Assembly: GCA_050157065.1 (NCBI GenBank)
Contig: CP189573.1
Length of the DNA: 64,000 nucleotides
Strand: one strand, 5' to 3'
DNA from: Avipropionibacterium sp050157065
GTDB lineage: Bacteria; Actinomycetota; Actinomycetes; Propionibacteriales; Propionibacteriaceae
Under the pieces are notes generated by a model. The model did no database searches. It was not told the origin of the DNA and worked only from the letters and a program-made list of their open reading frames with translations. Positions 47,061 to 55,588 of this stretch are shown here, in pieces. Made by a program: the position numbers and the translations under genes. Every line of letters begins with the position of its first letter. The first letter of the stretch is position 1.

Positions 47061-47510
47061 ATGCGGGCACGCGAACTCGCGGCCGAGGTACCCACCGTGA
47101 TGGCGGGCGACCCGGCCACGCATGCAGTACGGGTGATGGTGGACGAGAAGTTGCCGGGCCTGGTGGTGATCGACGCCGACCGGCGGCCCCTGTTCGTCCT
47201 GCCGGGCAGTCAGGTGTTGCGGATGCTGGTGTCGCACTACGGCGGGGACACCGCGCTGGCCAGGACCATCGACGAGGAGCACGCCGACCAGTTCTGGCGG
47301 GAGTTGGGCGTACGCGCGGTCACCGAGTGCGTGCCCCCCGAGAAGGTCAAGCTGGCCGAGGTGCCGGCCGATGCCACCCTGCTGGAGGTGGCCATCCTGA
47401 TGTCACGGTTGCGCTCGCCACTGGTCGCCGTGGTGGATCGCGACCGACGGCTGGTCGGCTGCATCACGCTGAACGCCCTGCTCGACGCCTTGGCGCTGCC
47501 CGACAGCTGA
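47061..47510 (+). CDS. CBS-pair protein
   Basis: 149 residues made of two CBS motifs: residues 1-65 (LAAEVPTVMAGDPATHAV, GLVVIDADRRPLFVLPGSQ) and 85-145 (VTECVPPEKVKLAEVPADAT, SPLVAVVDRDRRLVGCITL). CBS pairs bind adenosyl nucleotides and often gate transporters. It is encoded 22 bases before an ArsB/NhaD-type permease, so it probably regulates that transporter. ATG at 47061 has AAAGGA upstream; 47052 is an alternative start three codons earlier. Confidence 0.85.
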   Translation: MRARELAAEVPTVMAGDPATHAVRVMVDEKLPGLVVIDADRRPLFVLPGSQVLRMLVSHYGGDTALARTIDEEHADQFWRELGVRAVTECVPPEKVKLAEVPADATLLEVAILMSRLRSPLVAVVDRDRRLVGCITLNALLDALALPDS

Positions 47511-47532
47511 GCCGACACCCCGGGGCGGGCTG

Positions 47533-48834
47533 ATGCAACCGGTCCTCGCCCTCGTCATCTTCGGCATCGCCTTCGGGTTGATCGCCACCGAGAAGGTCAA
47601 CAAGGTCCTGGTGGTCCTGGTGGCCTCGGCCGCGATGGTCGTCACCGGGATCGTGCCCGGCACCGACGTCTTCTACAACCAACACGCCGGCATCGACTGG
47701 AACGTCATCTTCCTGCTGCTCGGGATGATGATCATCGTCGGCGTGCTGAAGCAGACCGGCCTGTTCGAGTACCTCGGCATCTGGGCGGCGAAGAAGTCAC
47801 GCGGGCAGCCGTACCGGTTGATGGTGATGTTGATGTTGATCACCGCGATCGCGTCGCCGATCCTCGACAACGTCACGATCATCATGTTGGTGGTGCCGGT
47901 CACCATCGTGGTCTGCAACCGGCTCCACATCCCGGCTCAGCCGTACATCATCGCCGAGATCCTGGCCTCGAACATCGGCGGTGCCGCCACCCTGATCGGT
48001 GATCCGCCCAACATCATCATCGCCAGCCGCGCCGGGTTGTCGTTCAACGACTTCCTGATCCACATGACCCCGATCGTGGTCGTGGTCTTCGCCCTGTTCG
48101 TGGTGTTGACCAGATTCCTGTTCCGCAAGGAGTTCCAGTACCGGCCGGAACACGCCGACGCGGTGATGGTGCTGCAGGAGCGCCGAGCCATCACCGACGG
48201 TCGGTTGTTGATCAAGAGCCTGGTCGTGCTCGGGCTGGTGATCGTCGGGTTCACCCTGCACTCGGTCCTGCACGTCGAACCGTCCATCGTGGCGCTGATC
48301 GGCGCGCTGGTGATGGTGCTGGTGACCAGGTGCGACGTGAACGAGGTGCTCGCCGAGGTGGAGTGGCCCACCCTGGTTTTCTTCTCCGGGCTGTTCATCA
48401 TGGTCGCCGGGCTGGTCCACACCGGCGTGATCGAAGCCATCGGCAACTGGGCGGTCGGCATCGTCGGTGGCGACTACTTCGCCGCCGCGACCGCCCTGGT
48501 GTTCGGCTCCGCCGCCCTGGGTGCGTTCTTCGACAACATCCCCTACACGGCGACGATGGCCCCGATCGTCGACGGCCTGATCACCTTCGGTGCCGACTCA
48601 CGCGACGGACGGGCCCTGTGGTGGGCGTTCGCCCTCGGCGCCGACTTCGGGGGCAACGGTACGGCCGTGGCCGCCAGTGCGAACGTGGTCGGCATCGGCA
48701 TCGCAGCCCGCTCCGGACATCCGGTGAGTTTTTGGCACTTCACCAAGTACGGCATCGTGGTGACGATCTTCTCCACCGTGATCGCCTGGGCGTACGTGGC
48801 GGTGCGGTACTTCGTGCTGGGACTCCCCGGCTGA
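47533..48834 (+). CDS. ArsB/NhaD-superfamily ion permease
   Basis: 433 residues with about 11 spans. The superfamily markers are duplicated: ASPILDNVTIIMLVVPVTI with ASNIGGAATLIGDPPNIIIA in the first half, and FFDNIPYTATMAP with GADFGGNGTAVAASANVVGI in the second. These half-membrane loops form the ion path in ArsB, NhaD and CitM proteins. Substrate cannot be decided (arsenite, Na+/H+ or an organic anion); arsenic genes are not nearby. The CBS gene in front suggests nucleotide-dependent control. Confidence 0.87.
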   Translation: MQPVLALVIFGIAFGLIATEKVNKVLVVLVASAAMVVTGIVPGTDVFYNQHAGIDWNVIFLLLGMMIIVGVLKQTGLFEYLGIWAAKKSRGQPYRLMVMLMLITAIASPILDNVTIIMLVVPVTIVVCNRLHIPAQPYIIAEILASNIGGAATLIGDPPNIIIASRAGLSFNDFLIHMTPIVVVVFALFVVLTRFLFRKEFQYRPEHADAVMVLQERRAITDGRLLIKSLVVLGLVIVGFTLHSVLHVEPSIVALIGALVMVLVTRCDVNEVLAEVEWPTLVFFSGLFIMVAGLVHTGVIEAIGNWAVGIVGGDYFAAATALVFGSAALGAFFDNIPYTATMAPIVDGLITFGADSRDGRALWWAFALGADFGGNGTAVAASANVVGIGIAARSGHPVSFWHFTKYGIVVTIFSTVIAWAYVAVRYFVLGLPG

Positions 48835-48865
48835 GGTCTGCCCGAACTCCGGCCTTGGTGCTGGG

Positions 48866-49882
48866 TCAACCGCGGTGCTTGAGCCGGCCACCGGGCATTG
48901 GCGGTGCCGGGATCGGCGGCAGGTGATCACCCACCGGGATGCCGTACGGCCCGGGCGCCATCAGCTGCGAGTCGGCCACCACGCCGTCAGCGTCGCGGAG
49001 CTGGGCCTGCCATTCCTCCCGGTAGCGCACGATCTCGTCGTGGTCGCGGCCGATGAAGTTCCACCACATCACGATCGACTCGCCGAACGGCGGTCCGCCC
49101 AGCATGATCAGCCGGGCCCCTGCATTCCCATCCTGCCCCGAATCCCCACTGTGCAGGGAGATTCGTTCGTTGCCCGGGGCCAGGTAGCCGAGCTCACCGG
49201 CAACCAACCGCTGGCCGGCGGCGGTCACCGTACCGTGGTCGACGAGGAAGCCGAGCTCGAAGTCGGCCGGCACGTCGGCGACCAGCTCGGTGTCGGGGTC
49301 GAGGGTGATCTCGGCCCCCAGCAGCGGGGTGTCGGTCGCCACCGGTGAGGTACTGCCCAGCAGGGACCCCAGGAACACCCGGGCGGTCCAGCCGTCCCCG
49401 GTCACCGGCTCGGGCACGTGGTGGTCGAAGCGGCGCTCGCCGTGCCGGGTGTGCTCGGGCGAGACCACCCACAGCTGCACCCCGTGCAACACCGTGGTGT
49501 CGGCGGTGGACACCTCGGAGTGGCTGATCCCCGCGCCGGCGGTCATCAGGTTGAGCTCGCCGGGCCGCACCATCGCGTGGTTCCCGGCGCTGTCGCGGTG
49601 TTCGACGGTGCCGGTGAACAACCAGCTGACGGTCGCCAACCCGGTGTGGGGGTGCGGTGCCACCGACATCCCGCCGGTGACCGACACCTCGTCCGGGCCG
49701 TAGTGGTCGGCGAAGCACCACGCCCCGATCAGCGACCGGTCCCGCGACGGCAGCGTGCGCCGGACCGACATCGCCCGCAAACCGCCGAGCGGCACCTCGC
49801 GCGGCACCAGGACCTGCACCGGTTCGGTCGCCCCGCCGGCCTCGCACTGCACCTCTGCCGGGTGCTCCTCGACATTGCTCAC
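48866..49882 (-). CDS. Pirin-family protein
   Basis: 338 residues. The pirin cupin block HPHTGLATVSWLFTGTVEHR with three metal His, then GELNLMTAGAGISHSEVS, is diagnostic. The C-terminal cupin is also intact (ELVADVPADFELGFLVDHG). The metal-binding pattern H-x-H...H..E is complete. Some pirins have quercetin dioxygenase activity or bind regulators; the role here is open. GTG at 49882 is the likely start. Convergent with the permease, divergent from ehuB. Confidence 0.9.
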   Translation of the reverse strand: MSNVEEHPAEVQCEAGGATEPVQVLVPREVPLGGLRAMSVRRTLPSRDRSLIGAWCFADHYGPDEVSVTGGMSVAPHPHTGLATVSWLFTGTVEHRDSAGNHAMVRPGELNLMTAGAGISHSEVSTADTTVLHGVQLWVVSPEHTRHGERRFDHHVPEPVTGDGWTARVFLGSLLGSTSPVATDTPLLGAEITLDPDTELVADVPADFELGFLVDHGTVTAAGQRLVAGELGYLAPGNERISLHSGDSGQDGNAGARLIMLGGPPFGESIVMWWNFIGRDHDEIVRYREEWQAQLRDADGVVADSQLMAPGPYGIPVGDHLPPIPAPPMPGGRLKHRG

Positions 49883-50052
49883 GGCCCCATCCTGCCGTAG
49901 CACCACCCCTGACGGACACCCCAGGGCGGCCGTCGGCAACGTAACAATCCGGTATGAAATCGCTTTTCGGACGGGGGCCCACCCCACGGCCCCCGCGGAG
50001 GTTGTTAGCTTGGTTGCCCGTACAGACGACGACGTGAACCGGAAGGTGTCCC

Positions 50053-51006
50053 GTGCAAGAGCTGAATCGGATGACCCAAAACATGAGTAGCACCCGCCGC
50101 AATTTCCTGCGCGGGTCGATCGGGGCTGGTGGTCTCCTACTTGCACCGGCTCTGCTCGGCGCCTGCCAGCAGACCGAACCCGGCACCGGGGAGCCTCAGG
50201 GCGGCGGCGAGGGCGAGGAAGCCGGCGGCCTGTTGGCACAGCTGCAGGAAGCCGGCAGCGTTCGCATCGGCTTCGCCGGTGAGGAGCCGTACGGCTTCGA
50301 GGAGGGTGGCCAGCCGACCGGGTCCTCCCCGGCGGTCGTCGGCTACATCTTCGAGCAGCTCGGCGTGCCGGAGATGGAGGCCACGGTGGCCGAGTTCGGC
50401 TCGCTGATCCCGGCCCTGAACGCCGACCGCTTCGACGTCGTGGCCGCCGGCATGTCGATCCTGCCGGAACGTTGTCAGAACGCCACCTTCTCCGAGCCGG
50501 TGTACGTCGGCTCGACCGCAATCATGGTCAAGGAGGGCAACCCGATGAACATCACCGACCTCGAGTCGGTGGCCGCCGCGGGTGACTTCACCCTCGGCGT
50601 GATGACCGGTGCGGTGGAGCGCGAGTTCGCGATCGCGGCCGGTGTGGCGGAGGGCTCGATCCAGACCGTGTCCACCCAGCAGGACGGTCTGGACCAGATC
50701 AAGGCCGACCGGCTCGACGGGTTCTGCCTGACCAGCGCCTCGCTGAACTGGCTCGCCGACAAGAACGAGGGCGTCGAGGTCACCGACTCGTTCGTCCCCG
50801 TGGTGGACGGCGAGGAGCAGGCCGGTGCCGGTGGCGCAGTGTTCCGGCAGGCCAACCAGGACCTGGTCACCGCCTTCAACGAGGAGCTCAAGAAGCTTCA
50901 CGAGGACCAGGCGAAGTTCCTCGAGTTGATCAGCCCGTTCGGGTTCGACGAGACCGCGGTCCCGCCGGCCGATCTCACCACTGCTGACCTCTGCGCAGCT
51001 GGCTGA
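50053..51006 (+). CDS. ehuB: Ectoine/hydroxyectoine ABC importer, substrate-binding lipoprotein
   Basis: Captures ectoine-type compatible solutes outside the membrane. A twin-Arg motif (STRRNFLRGS) and lipobox (LLGAC, Cys near residue 38) give a Tat-exported lipoprotein. The binding domain begins SVRIGFAGEEPYGF and continues VVAAGMSILPERCQNATFSE, matching EhuB. The first gene of ehuBCDA. Start is GTG at 50053 after GGAAGG; ATG codons at 50071 and 50083 are alternatives. A strong hairpin lies between it and ehuC, which would favour higher ehuB expression. Substrate is inferred from the whole operon pattern. Confidence 0.85.
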   Translation: MQELNRMTQNMSSTRRNFLRGSIGAGGLLLAPALLGACQQTEPGTGEPQGGGEGEEAGGLLAQLQEAGSVRIGFAGEEPYGFEEGGQPTGSSPAVVGYIFEQLGVPEMEATVAEFGSLIPALNADRFDVVAAGMSILPERCQNATFSEPVYVGSTAIMVKEGNPMNITDLESVAAAGDFTLGVMTGAVEREFAIAAGVAEGSIQTVSTQQDGLDQIKADRLDGFCLTSASLNWLADKNEGVEVTDSFVPVVDGEEQAGAGGAVFRQANQDLVTAFNEELKKLHEDQAKFLELISPFGFDETAVPPADLTTADLCAAG

Positions 51007-51018
51007 CGGTGACGTCGC

Positions 51019-51048
51019 GGTGGCCCGACTCGTGCGGGTCGGGCCACC
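51019..51048 (+). terminator. Attenuating hairpin between ehuB and ehuC
   Basis: GGTGGCCCGAC (51019-51029) and GTCGGGCCACC (51038-51048) form a perfect 11-bp stem, extended by GGTGAC/GTCACC on the outside. No U-run, so probably partial termination or mRNA protection of ehuB. Confidence 0.65.
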
Positions 51049-51066
51049 GGTCACCGTACTGATGCG

Positions 51067-51894
51067 ATGTTGGATTTTCTGGAGTCCCTCCGGTTCAACG
51101 CACCGGAGCTTGCCGAGGGCCTGCTCGTCACCGTCCAGCTCACCCTGGTCGGCGCTGCCGGAGCTTTGCTGCTGTCGTTCATCTTCGGGCTGATGTCCCT
51201 GTCGGGGAACATCGTGCTGCGCGGCATCTCACGCGTGATCGTCGAGTTCTTCCGCGGTACCTCCCTGTACGTGCAGATGTTCTGGCTGGCGTTCGCGCTG
51301 CCGATCCTGGGCTACAAGCTCGACGTGTTCTTCTGCGCCGTGGTCGCGCTCGCGTTGAACTACGGGGCGTACGGCTCCGAGGTCGTCCGGGGCGCCATCA
51401 CGGCCGTGCCGAAAGCGCAGTGGGAGGCGACGGTCGCCCTGAACATGTCGCCCCTGCACCGGATGCGCCGGGTGATCATGCCCCAGGCCTGGGTCGGGAT
51501 GATCCCGCCCTTCAACAACCTGCTCATCCAGTTGATCAAGAGCACCCCACTGGCGGCGCTGATCCTGGTGTTCGAGCTGTTCTACCGGGCCAATCAGCTC
51601 CGCAGCTCGACCGGCAACACCGTCGCCACCTATCTGATGGTGCTGATCGTCTACTTCCTGCTGGCGTACGTGTTCACCCTCGCGATGAACGCCTTGGAGG
51701 CGGCGGCGAGCGCCCGGCTCGGCCGGGCCGGCAAGCCCAGCCTGCGACAGCTGTTCCGTACGCACTCCAGCGACGAGGCCGCCGCCGACGAGGTCGCCGC
51801 GGCAACCACGGCCCCCAAGCCCGCCGCAGAGTCGGAGAAGGTGCCGGCCGACGCCGGCCCCGGGAGCCGACCGAACGGGGGTGATCCCCGATGA
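51067..51894 (+). CDS. ehuC: Ectoine ABC importer permease
   Basis: 275 residues. Five or so spans; the coupling loop is YGAYGSEVVRGAITAVPKAQ followed by WEATVALNMSP, the EAA motif of amino-acid-type permeases. The N-terminus (APELAEGLLVTVQLTLVGA) and the FFRGTSLYVQMFWL segment match EhuC. An Ala/Pro-rich tail of about 50 residues (AAADEVAAATTAPKPAAE) extends beyond the usual end. The stop overlaps the ehuD ATG. Works with EhuD and EhuA. Confidence 0.87.
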   Translation: MLDFLESLRFNAPELAEGLLVTVQLTLVGAAGALLLSFIFGLMSLSGNIVLRGISRVIVEFFRGTSLYVQMFWLAFALPILGYKLDVFFCAVVALALNYGAYGSEVVRGAITAVPKAQWEATVALNMSPLHRMRRVIMPQAWVGMIPPFNNLLIQLIKSTPLAALILVFELFYRANQLRSSTGNTVATYLMVLIVYFLLAYVFTLAMNALEAAASARLGRAGKPSLRQLFRTHSSDEAAADEVAAATTAPKPAAESEKVPADAGPGSRPNGGDPR

Positions 51895-52529
51895 TCTGGG
51901 ACTGGTCACTCGTCCGCGAGGCCCTGCCCCCCATGCTGCGGGGCTTCGGGATGACGATCCTGGCCACCATCCTGGCCACGGTCGTCGCCCTCATCCTCGG
52001 CCTGCTGATCGCGATCGTCCGGCGCTCGGCGCCCCGGGTGATCTCGGTACCCCTCGGTGCCGTCGTGGAGTTCATTCGCAGTACGCCGCTGCTGGTCCAA
52101 CTGTTCGCCGTGTTCGTGATCTTCAACCAGCTGACGGCGTTCCAGGTCGGCATCACGGTGCTCGGCATCCACTACGCCACCTACATGTCGGAGGTCTACC
52201 GCGCCGGCATCGACGGGGTCCCCAAGGGACAGTGGGAGGCCGCCACCGCACTGTCGATGTCGCCCTCCCGCACGTGGACGGCGGTGGTGATGCCGCAAGC
52301 GGTCCGCGCGATCCTGCCGGCGATGGCGAACTACGCGATCTCGATGTTCAAGGAGACCCCGTTCCTGGCCGTCATCGGCGTCGCCGAGATGGTCTTCGAG
52401 GCCGGCGAAGTCGGCTCGTTCCACTTCCGATTCCTCGAGGTCTACACCATCGCGGGCCTGCTGTTCCTGCTCGCGAGCTACCCGACCTCGCTGCTCGCCC
52501 GACGACTGGAGAAGCGCCTTGCCAACTGA
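51891..52529 (+). CDS. ehuD: Ectoine ABC importer permease
   Basis: 212 residues. Typical second permease: WDWSLVREALPPMLRGFGMT, EFIRSTPLLVQLF, HYATYMSEVYRAGIDGVPKG with the EAA loop WEAATALSMSPSR, and AMFKE-like SMFKETPFLAVIGV. The pairing of HYATYMSEVYRAG with the YGAYGSEVVRGA of EhuC is the usual difference between the two ectoine permeases. ATG overlaps the ehuC stop by four bases and its own end overlaps the ehuA start by 11 bases, so translation is coupled throughout. Confidence 0.87.
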   Translation: MIWDWSLVREALPPMLRGFGMTILATILATVVALILGLLIAIVRRSAPRVISVPLGAVVEFIRSTPLLVQLFAVFVIFNQLTAFQVGITVLGIHYATYMSEVYRAGIDGVPKGQWEAATALSMSPSRTWTAVVMPQAVRAILPAMANYAISMFKETPFLAVIGVAEMVFEAGEVGSFHFRFLEVYTIAGLLFLLASYPTSLLARRLEKRLAN

Positions 52530-53394
52530 TCAGAACCCGGCCCCCCAGCCGACCAACCCCGAGCCGACCGATCCCGAGCCGACCAACCCCGTCGACGACC
52601 GGGAGTTCGTGCCGGCCGACCCGGATGCACCGCCGGCGGTCCAGTTCGACCAGGTGGTGAAGGCATTCGGCAAGAAGGTGGTGCTCGACCACCTCGACTT
52701 CACCGTCGCCCCGGGCGAGCGGGTGACCCTCATCGGGCCGAGCGGCTCGGGCAAGACCACGATCCTGCGGTTGGTGATGACCCTGGAGCGGGTCACCGAC
52801 GGCGTCATCTCCATCAACGGCCGGCCGTTCAGCCACATGGAGTCCGCCAACGGCACGTTGGTGAAGGCATCGGAGACCTACCTCCGCAACGCCCGTCGCT
52901 CGATCGGGATGGTGTTCCAGCAGTTCAACCTGTTCCCCAACATGTCGGTGATCGAGAACGTGATCGAGGCGCCGGTGCACGTGTTGAAGACACCCAGGGC
53001 CCAGGCGGTGGACCAGGCCCGGGAACTGTTGGACATGGTCGGCCTGGCCGACTTCGCCACCCAGCACCCGACCAAGCTGTCAGGTGGTCAGCAGCAGCGC
53101 GTCGCGATCGCTCGGGCGCTGGCGATGCAGCCCGAGATCCTGTTGCTGGACGAGGTCACCTCGGCCCTGGACCCGGAGCTGGTCAACGACGTGTTGAACG
53201 TGCTCCGCGACATCGCGAACTCCACCAACATCACGATGCTGATCGTCACCCACGAGATGCAGTTCGCCCGCGACGTGTCCAACCGGGTGCTGATGTTCGA
53301 CGCCGGCCAGGTGGTCGAGGAGGGCCACCCCGACAAGATGTTCAGCGACCCCAGCGAGGAGCGGACCAAGTCCTTCCTGAAGGCCGTGCTCTGA
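52519..53394 (+). CDS. ehuA: Ectoine ABC importer ATPase
   Basis: 291 residues, drives EhuC-EhuD. Walker A GPSGSGKTTILRL, Q-loop MVFQQFNLFPNMSV, signature LSGGQQQRVAIARA, Walker B ILLLDEVTSALDPE and H-loop IVTHEMQFA are all intact. The N-terminus has three Pro-Thr-Asn-Pro-Glu-type repeats (NPEPTDPEPTNP) not found in most ATPases. TTG start at 52519 lies within the ehuD end. Last gene of the operon. Confidence 0.93.
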   Translation: MPTDQNPAPQPTNPEPTDPEPTNPVDDREFVPADPDAPPAVQFDQVVKAFGKKVVLDHLDFTVAPGERVTLIGPSGSGKTTILRLVMTLERVTDGVISINGRPFSHMESANGTLVKASETYLRNARRSIGMVFQQFNLFPNMSVIENVIEAPVHVLKTPRAQAVDQARELLDMVGLADFATQHPTKLSGGQQQRVAIARALAMQPEILLLDEVTSALDPELVNDVLNVLRDIANSTNITMLIVTHEMQFARDVSNRVLMFDAGQVVEEGHPDKMFSDPSEERTKSFLKAVL

Positions 53395-53854
53395 GCGACG
53401 CCACAGGTGCTCCGGTTCAAGCCTGACGCCCGTGGTTTCCGCTCGTGACCTCGGCAGGCCGGTCCTGATCTGCCGCTCCACCGGGCCGCGGTGGCACGGG
53501 TGGGTTCTCAGCTTGGCGGACCGGCGGCGCGAGGCGTGACCTTGGTGGCCGGTGAAGAAGGGCGTCTGAGCGACACAGGCGACACATACGTCCAGCTGTG
53601 TCGCTGTGGCGCCCATCGTTACGACACCTCGGCCCCTGGCGACGCCCAACGCTCCCGCGGGAACGTTCTCGGCCTGCCGAGTGGGCGGTTTGTGAGGTCC
53701 GGCTTCGCCGAGTGGGGGGTTGGTGAGGTCCGGCTTTGCCGAGTGGTCAGTTGGCGAGGTCCCGCCCCACCGAGTGGGCGGTTGGCGAGGCGAATCTCTC
53801 GTTGCCGCCTCTCCGACTGCCCGTTCGACGACCCGCACGACCCGCACGACCCGC
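53395..53854. other. Gene-free region with a 31-bp tandem repeat
   Basis: No supported gene between ehuA and the convergent ankyrin gene. The right part holds the repeat array listed separately; the left part shows nothing recognisable. Confidence 0.6.
53676..53799. repeat. Four-copy 31-bp tandem repeat
   Basis: Units start at 53676, 53707, 53738 and 53769, each beginning GCCGAGTGG (ACCGAGTGG in unit 4) followed by a GGTTxGxGAGG core. 31 is not a multiple of three. Confidence 0.85.
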
Positions 53855-54901
53855 TCAACGGCGGTACGGGGGCTCCGGCAGCGGGACCGGCGTCGGGTTC
53901 GCACTGACCCACGCCACCGACCACTCGGTCAGCAGGTCGAGGTCGGCCTCGTCGTACTCACCCCGCCGCAGGCTCGGCGAGAGCTCGTCCACCCGACCCA
54001 GTTCGTCGGCAGGCAACGGATTCCCCGACCGTACGTGTGAGGCGAAGGCTTCCACCATTGCCCGGAATCCGGCGTCCCAGTTGGCACCGCCGTTGCCGAA
54101 CAGCTCGTGTCCGACCCGACCGGCGATCCTGATCACCTCGCCCTGGACGGTCGCCGCCGCCCCCGTGGGTGGTACCAGCCGGTCCCACAGGTCCTCGAAC
54201 TGGTCGCCGACGTCGTCGCCCTGCGGGACGATCTGCGAGGTGCCGTCGTGACGGACGTGAGCCGCCACCGGGGTGACGTCGAACAGGCGGTAGAGGGTGT
54301 CCAGCGCGGCATCGGCCGCGGGGATCCCCTCCGGGGCGAACGCCTCCCGCATCGACTCGAACTGCCGGCCGAGCCGCTCGACCTGGGCGGTGTGGGTCGG
54401 GGTCGGCTCCATCCCGACGGCGAGTGCGATCTCGGCGATCGCCGCCGTGTTGGTCAGGTCGATGTTGGAACAGCTGGCGAACGCGTCCCGCATGGTCCGG
54501 GTCGCCTGCCGACGCGCCTCGTCCGGGTCGTCGATCCGGTCCAACAGCACCCGGAACACCCCCGGCGAGTGGAACCGCCCGGCCAGCTCGAACGCCTTGC
54601 CCGCTTCGGGATCCGCGCCCAGGTCGAGCAGTGTCTCGGTCTGCTCCACGTTGTCGGCCGTGACGTGGCTGCTCAGGGCCGTCCGCCCGTACTGGTCGGT
54701 GAAGTCGACGTCGAGCCCCTGACCGACCAGCCACCGCATCAGCTCGGACGGACACTCGTACAGCCCGAGGGCCGACTGCCCACCGCGTCGGTCACGGGCG
54801 CCGAGTTCGTGGTTGTCGTACACCGCCGTCACGGTGGCCATGTCGCCGTCCCGCAACAGGCTCCGGAACCCCTTCGGCAGCAGCTTCTTCTTCTTGGCCA
54901 T
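53855..54901 (-). CDS. Ankyrin-repeat protein
   Basis: 348 residues. N-terminal third has ankyrin-type repeats: LLRDGDMATVTAVYDNHELG, GQSALGLYECPSELMRWLVG, QYGRTALSSHVTADNVEQTE and LLDLGADPEAG. The rest is a helical domain without a known match. Lys-rich start (AKKKKLLPKGF). Ankyrin proteins act in protein contacts; the partner is unknown. ATG at 54901 has GGAGCGGGG upstream. Confidence 0.75.
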   Translation of the reverse strand: MAKKKKLLPKGFRSLLRDGDMATVTAVYDNHELGARDRRGGQSALGLYECPSELMRWLVGQGLDVDFTDQYGRTALSSHVTADNVEQTETLLDLGADPEAGKAFELAGRFHSPGVFRVLLDRIDDPDEARRQATRTMRDAFASCSNIDLTNTAAIAEIALAVGMEPTPTHTAQVERLGRQFESMREAFAPEGIPAADAALDTLYRLFDVTPVAAHVRHDGTSQIVPQGDDVGDQFEDLWDRLVPPTGAAATVQGEVIRIAGRVGHELFGNGGANWDAGFRAMVEAFASHVRSGNPLPADELGRVDELSPSLRRGEYDEADLDLLTEWSVAWVSANPTPVPLPEPPYRR

Positions 54902-54988
54902 CCCCGCTCCAGATCCGCCGTCGACCGCACCTCCGGTCGGCCCGGGCACCATCTTGCCCCGGCCCGGTGCCAACCGGAGCGGGACCCC

Positions 54989-55588
54989 TCAGCCCAGCAG
55001 TTGGGCGAAGGGCACCACGTCGTCGTACGGGTCGGCCTGCTTGCGTTGCGGGCGCGACATGATCAACTCGGCGAGCTCGCCACCGGCACGGCGGATCCGC
55101 TCGGTCGGGCCGGCCCCCGAACCCCAGTCACCGGTCGCGGCGAACACCCCCGTGGGCGCGGTCCACGTCCGCAGGTGGGTGAAGATCGGCCGCAACGCGT
55201 ACTCCAGCACCAGCGAGTGACGTTCGCTGCCGCCGGTCGCGCCGAGCAGCACCGGCTTGCCGGTCAGGTCGTCGGGGGTGAACAGGTCCAGGAACGACTT
55301 CACGATCCCCGAGACCCCACCGTTGAACACCGGGTTCACCACGATCAACGCGTCGGCACCGATCACGGCCTGCTTCGCCGCCAGCAGGGCCTCGGACTCC
55401 ATCTGATTGACCAGGGCGCGGGTGGTGTCATGGGCGAGCTCCCGGAGCTCGAACACGGCCACCTCGACCTGCTCCTCACGCAGCGCGAGCGATTCCCGTA
55501 CGGCATCGGCCAGCCGGTCCGCGAGCAACCGCGAGGTCGACGGCTGCCCCATCCCACCGGTCAGCACGACGAGCTGGTGTGTGGTCAT
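54989..55588 (-). CDS. FMN reductase of the CE1759 type
   Basis: 199 residues. The flavodoxin-like NAD(P)H:FMN reductase fold is shown by LVVLTGGMGQPSTSRLLADR (the phosphate loop is GQPSTSR), IVVNPVFNGGVSGIVKSFLD and PVLLGATGGSERHSLV. In corynebacteria the pair CE1758 (luciferase-like monooxygenase) and CE1759 (reductase) is a conserved two-gene unit, and the same order is seen here with an ATGA overlap. The reductase supplies reduced FMN to the monooxygenase. Confidence 0.88.
   Translation of the reverse strand: MTTHQLVVLTGGMGQPSTSRLLADRLADAVRESLALREEQVEVAVFELRELAHDTTRALVNQMESEALLAAKQAVIGADALIVVNPVFNGGVSGIVKSFLDLFTPDDLTGKPVLLGATGGSERHSLVLEYALRPIFTHLRTWTAPTGVFAATGDWGSGAGPTERIRRAGGELAELIMSRPQRKQADPYDDVVPFAQLLG

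Noticed and set aside
53676..53799. CRISPR array
   Set aside because: Contiguous 31-bp units without spacers and without cas genes.
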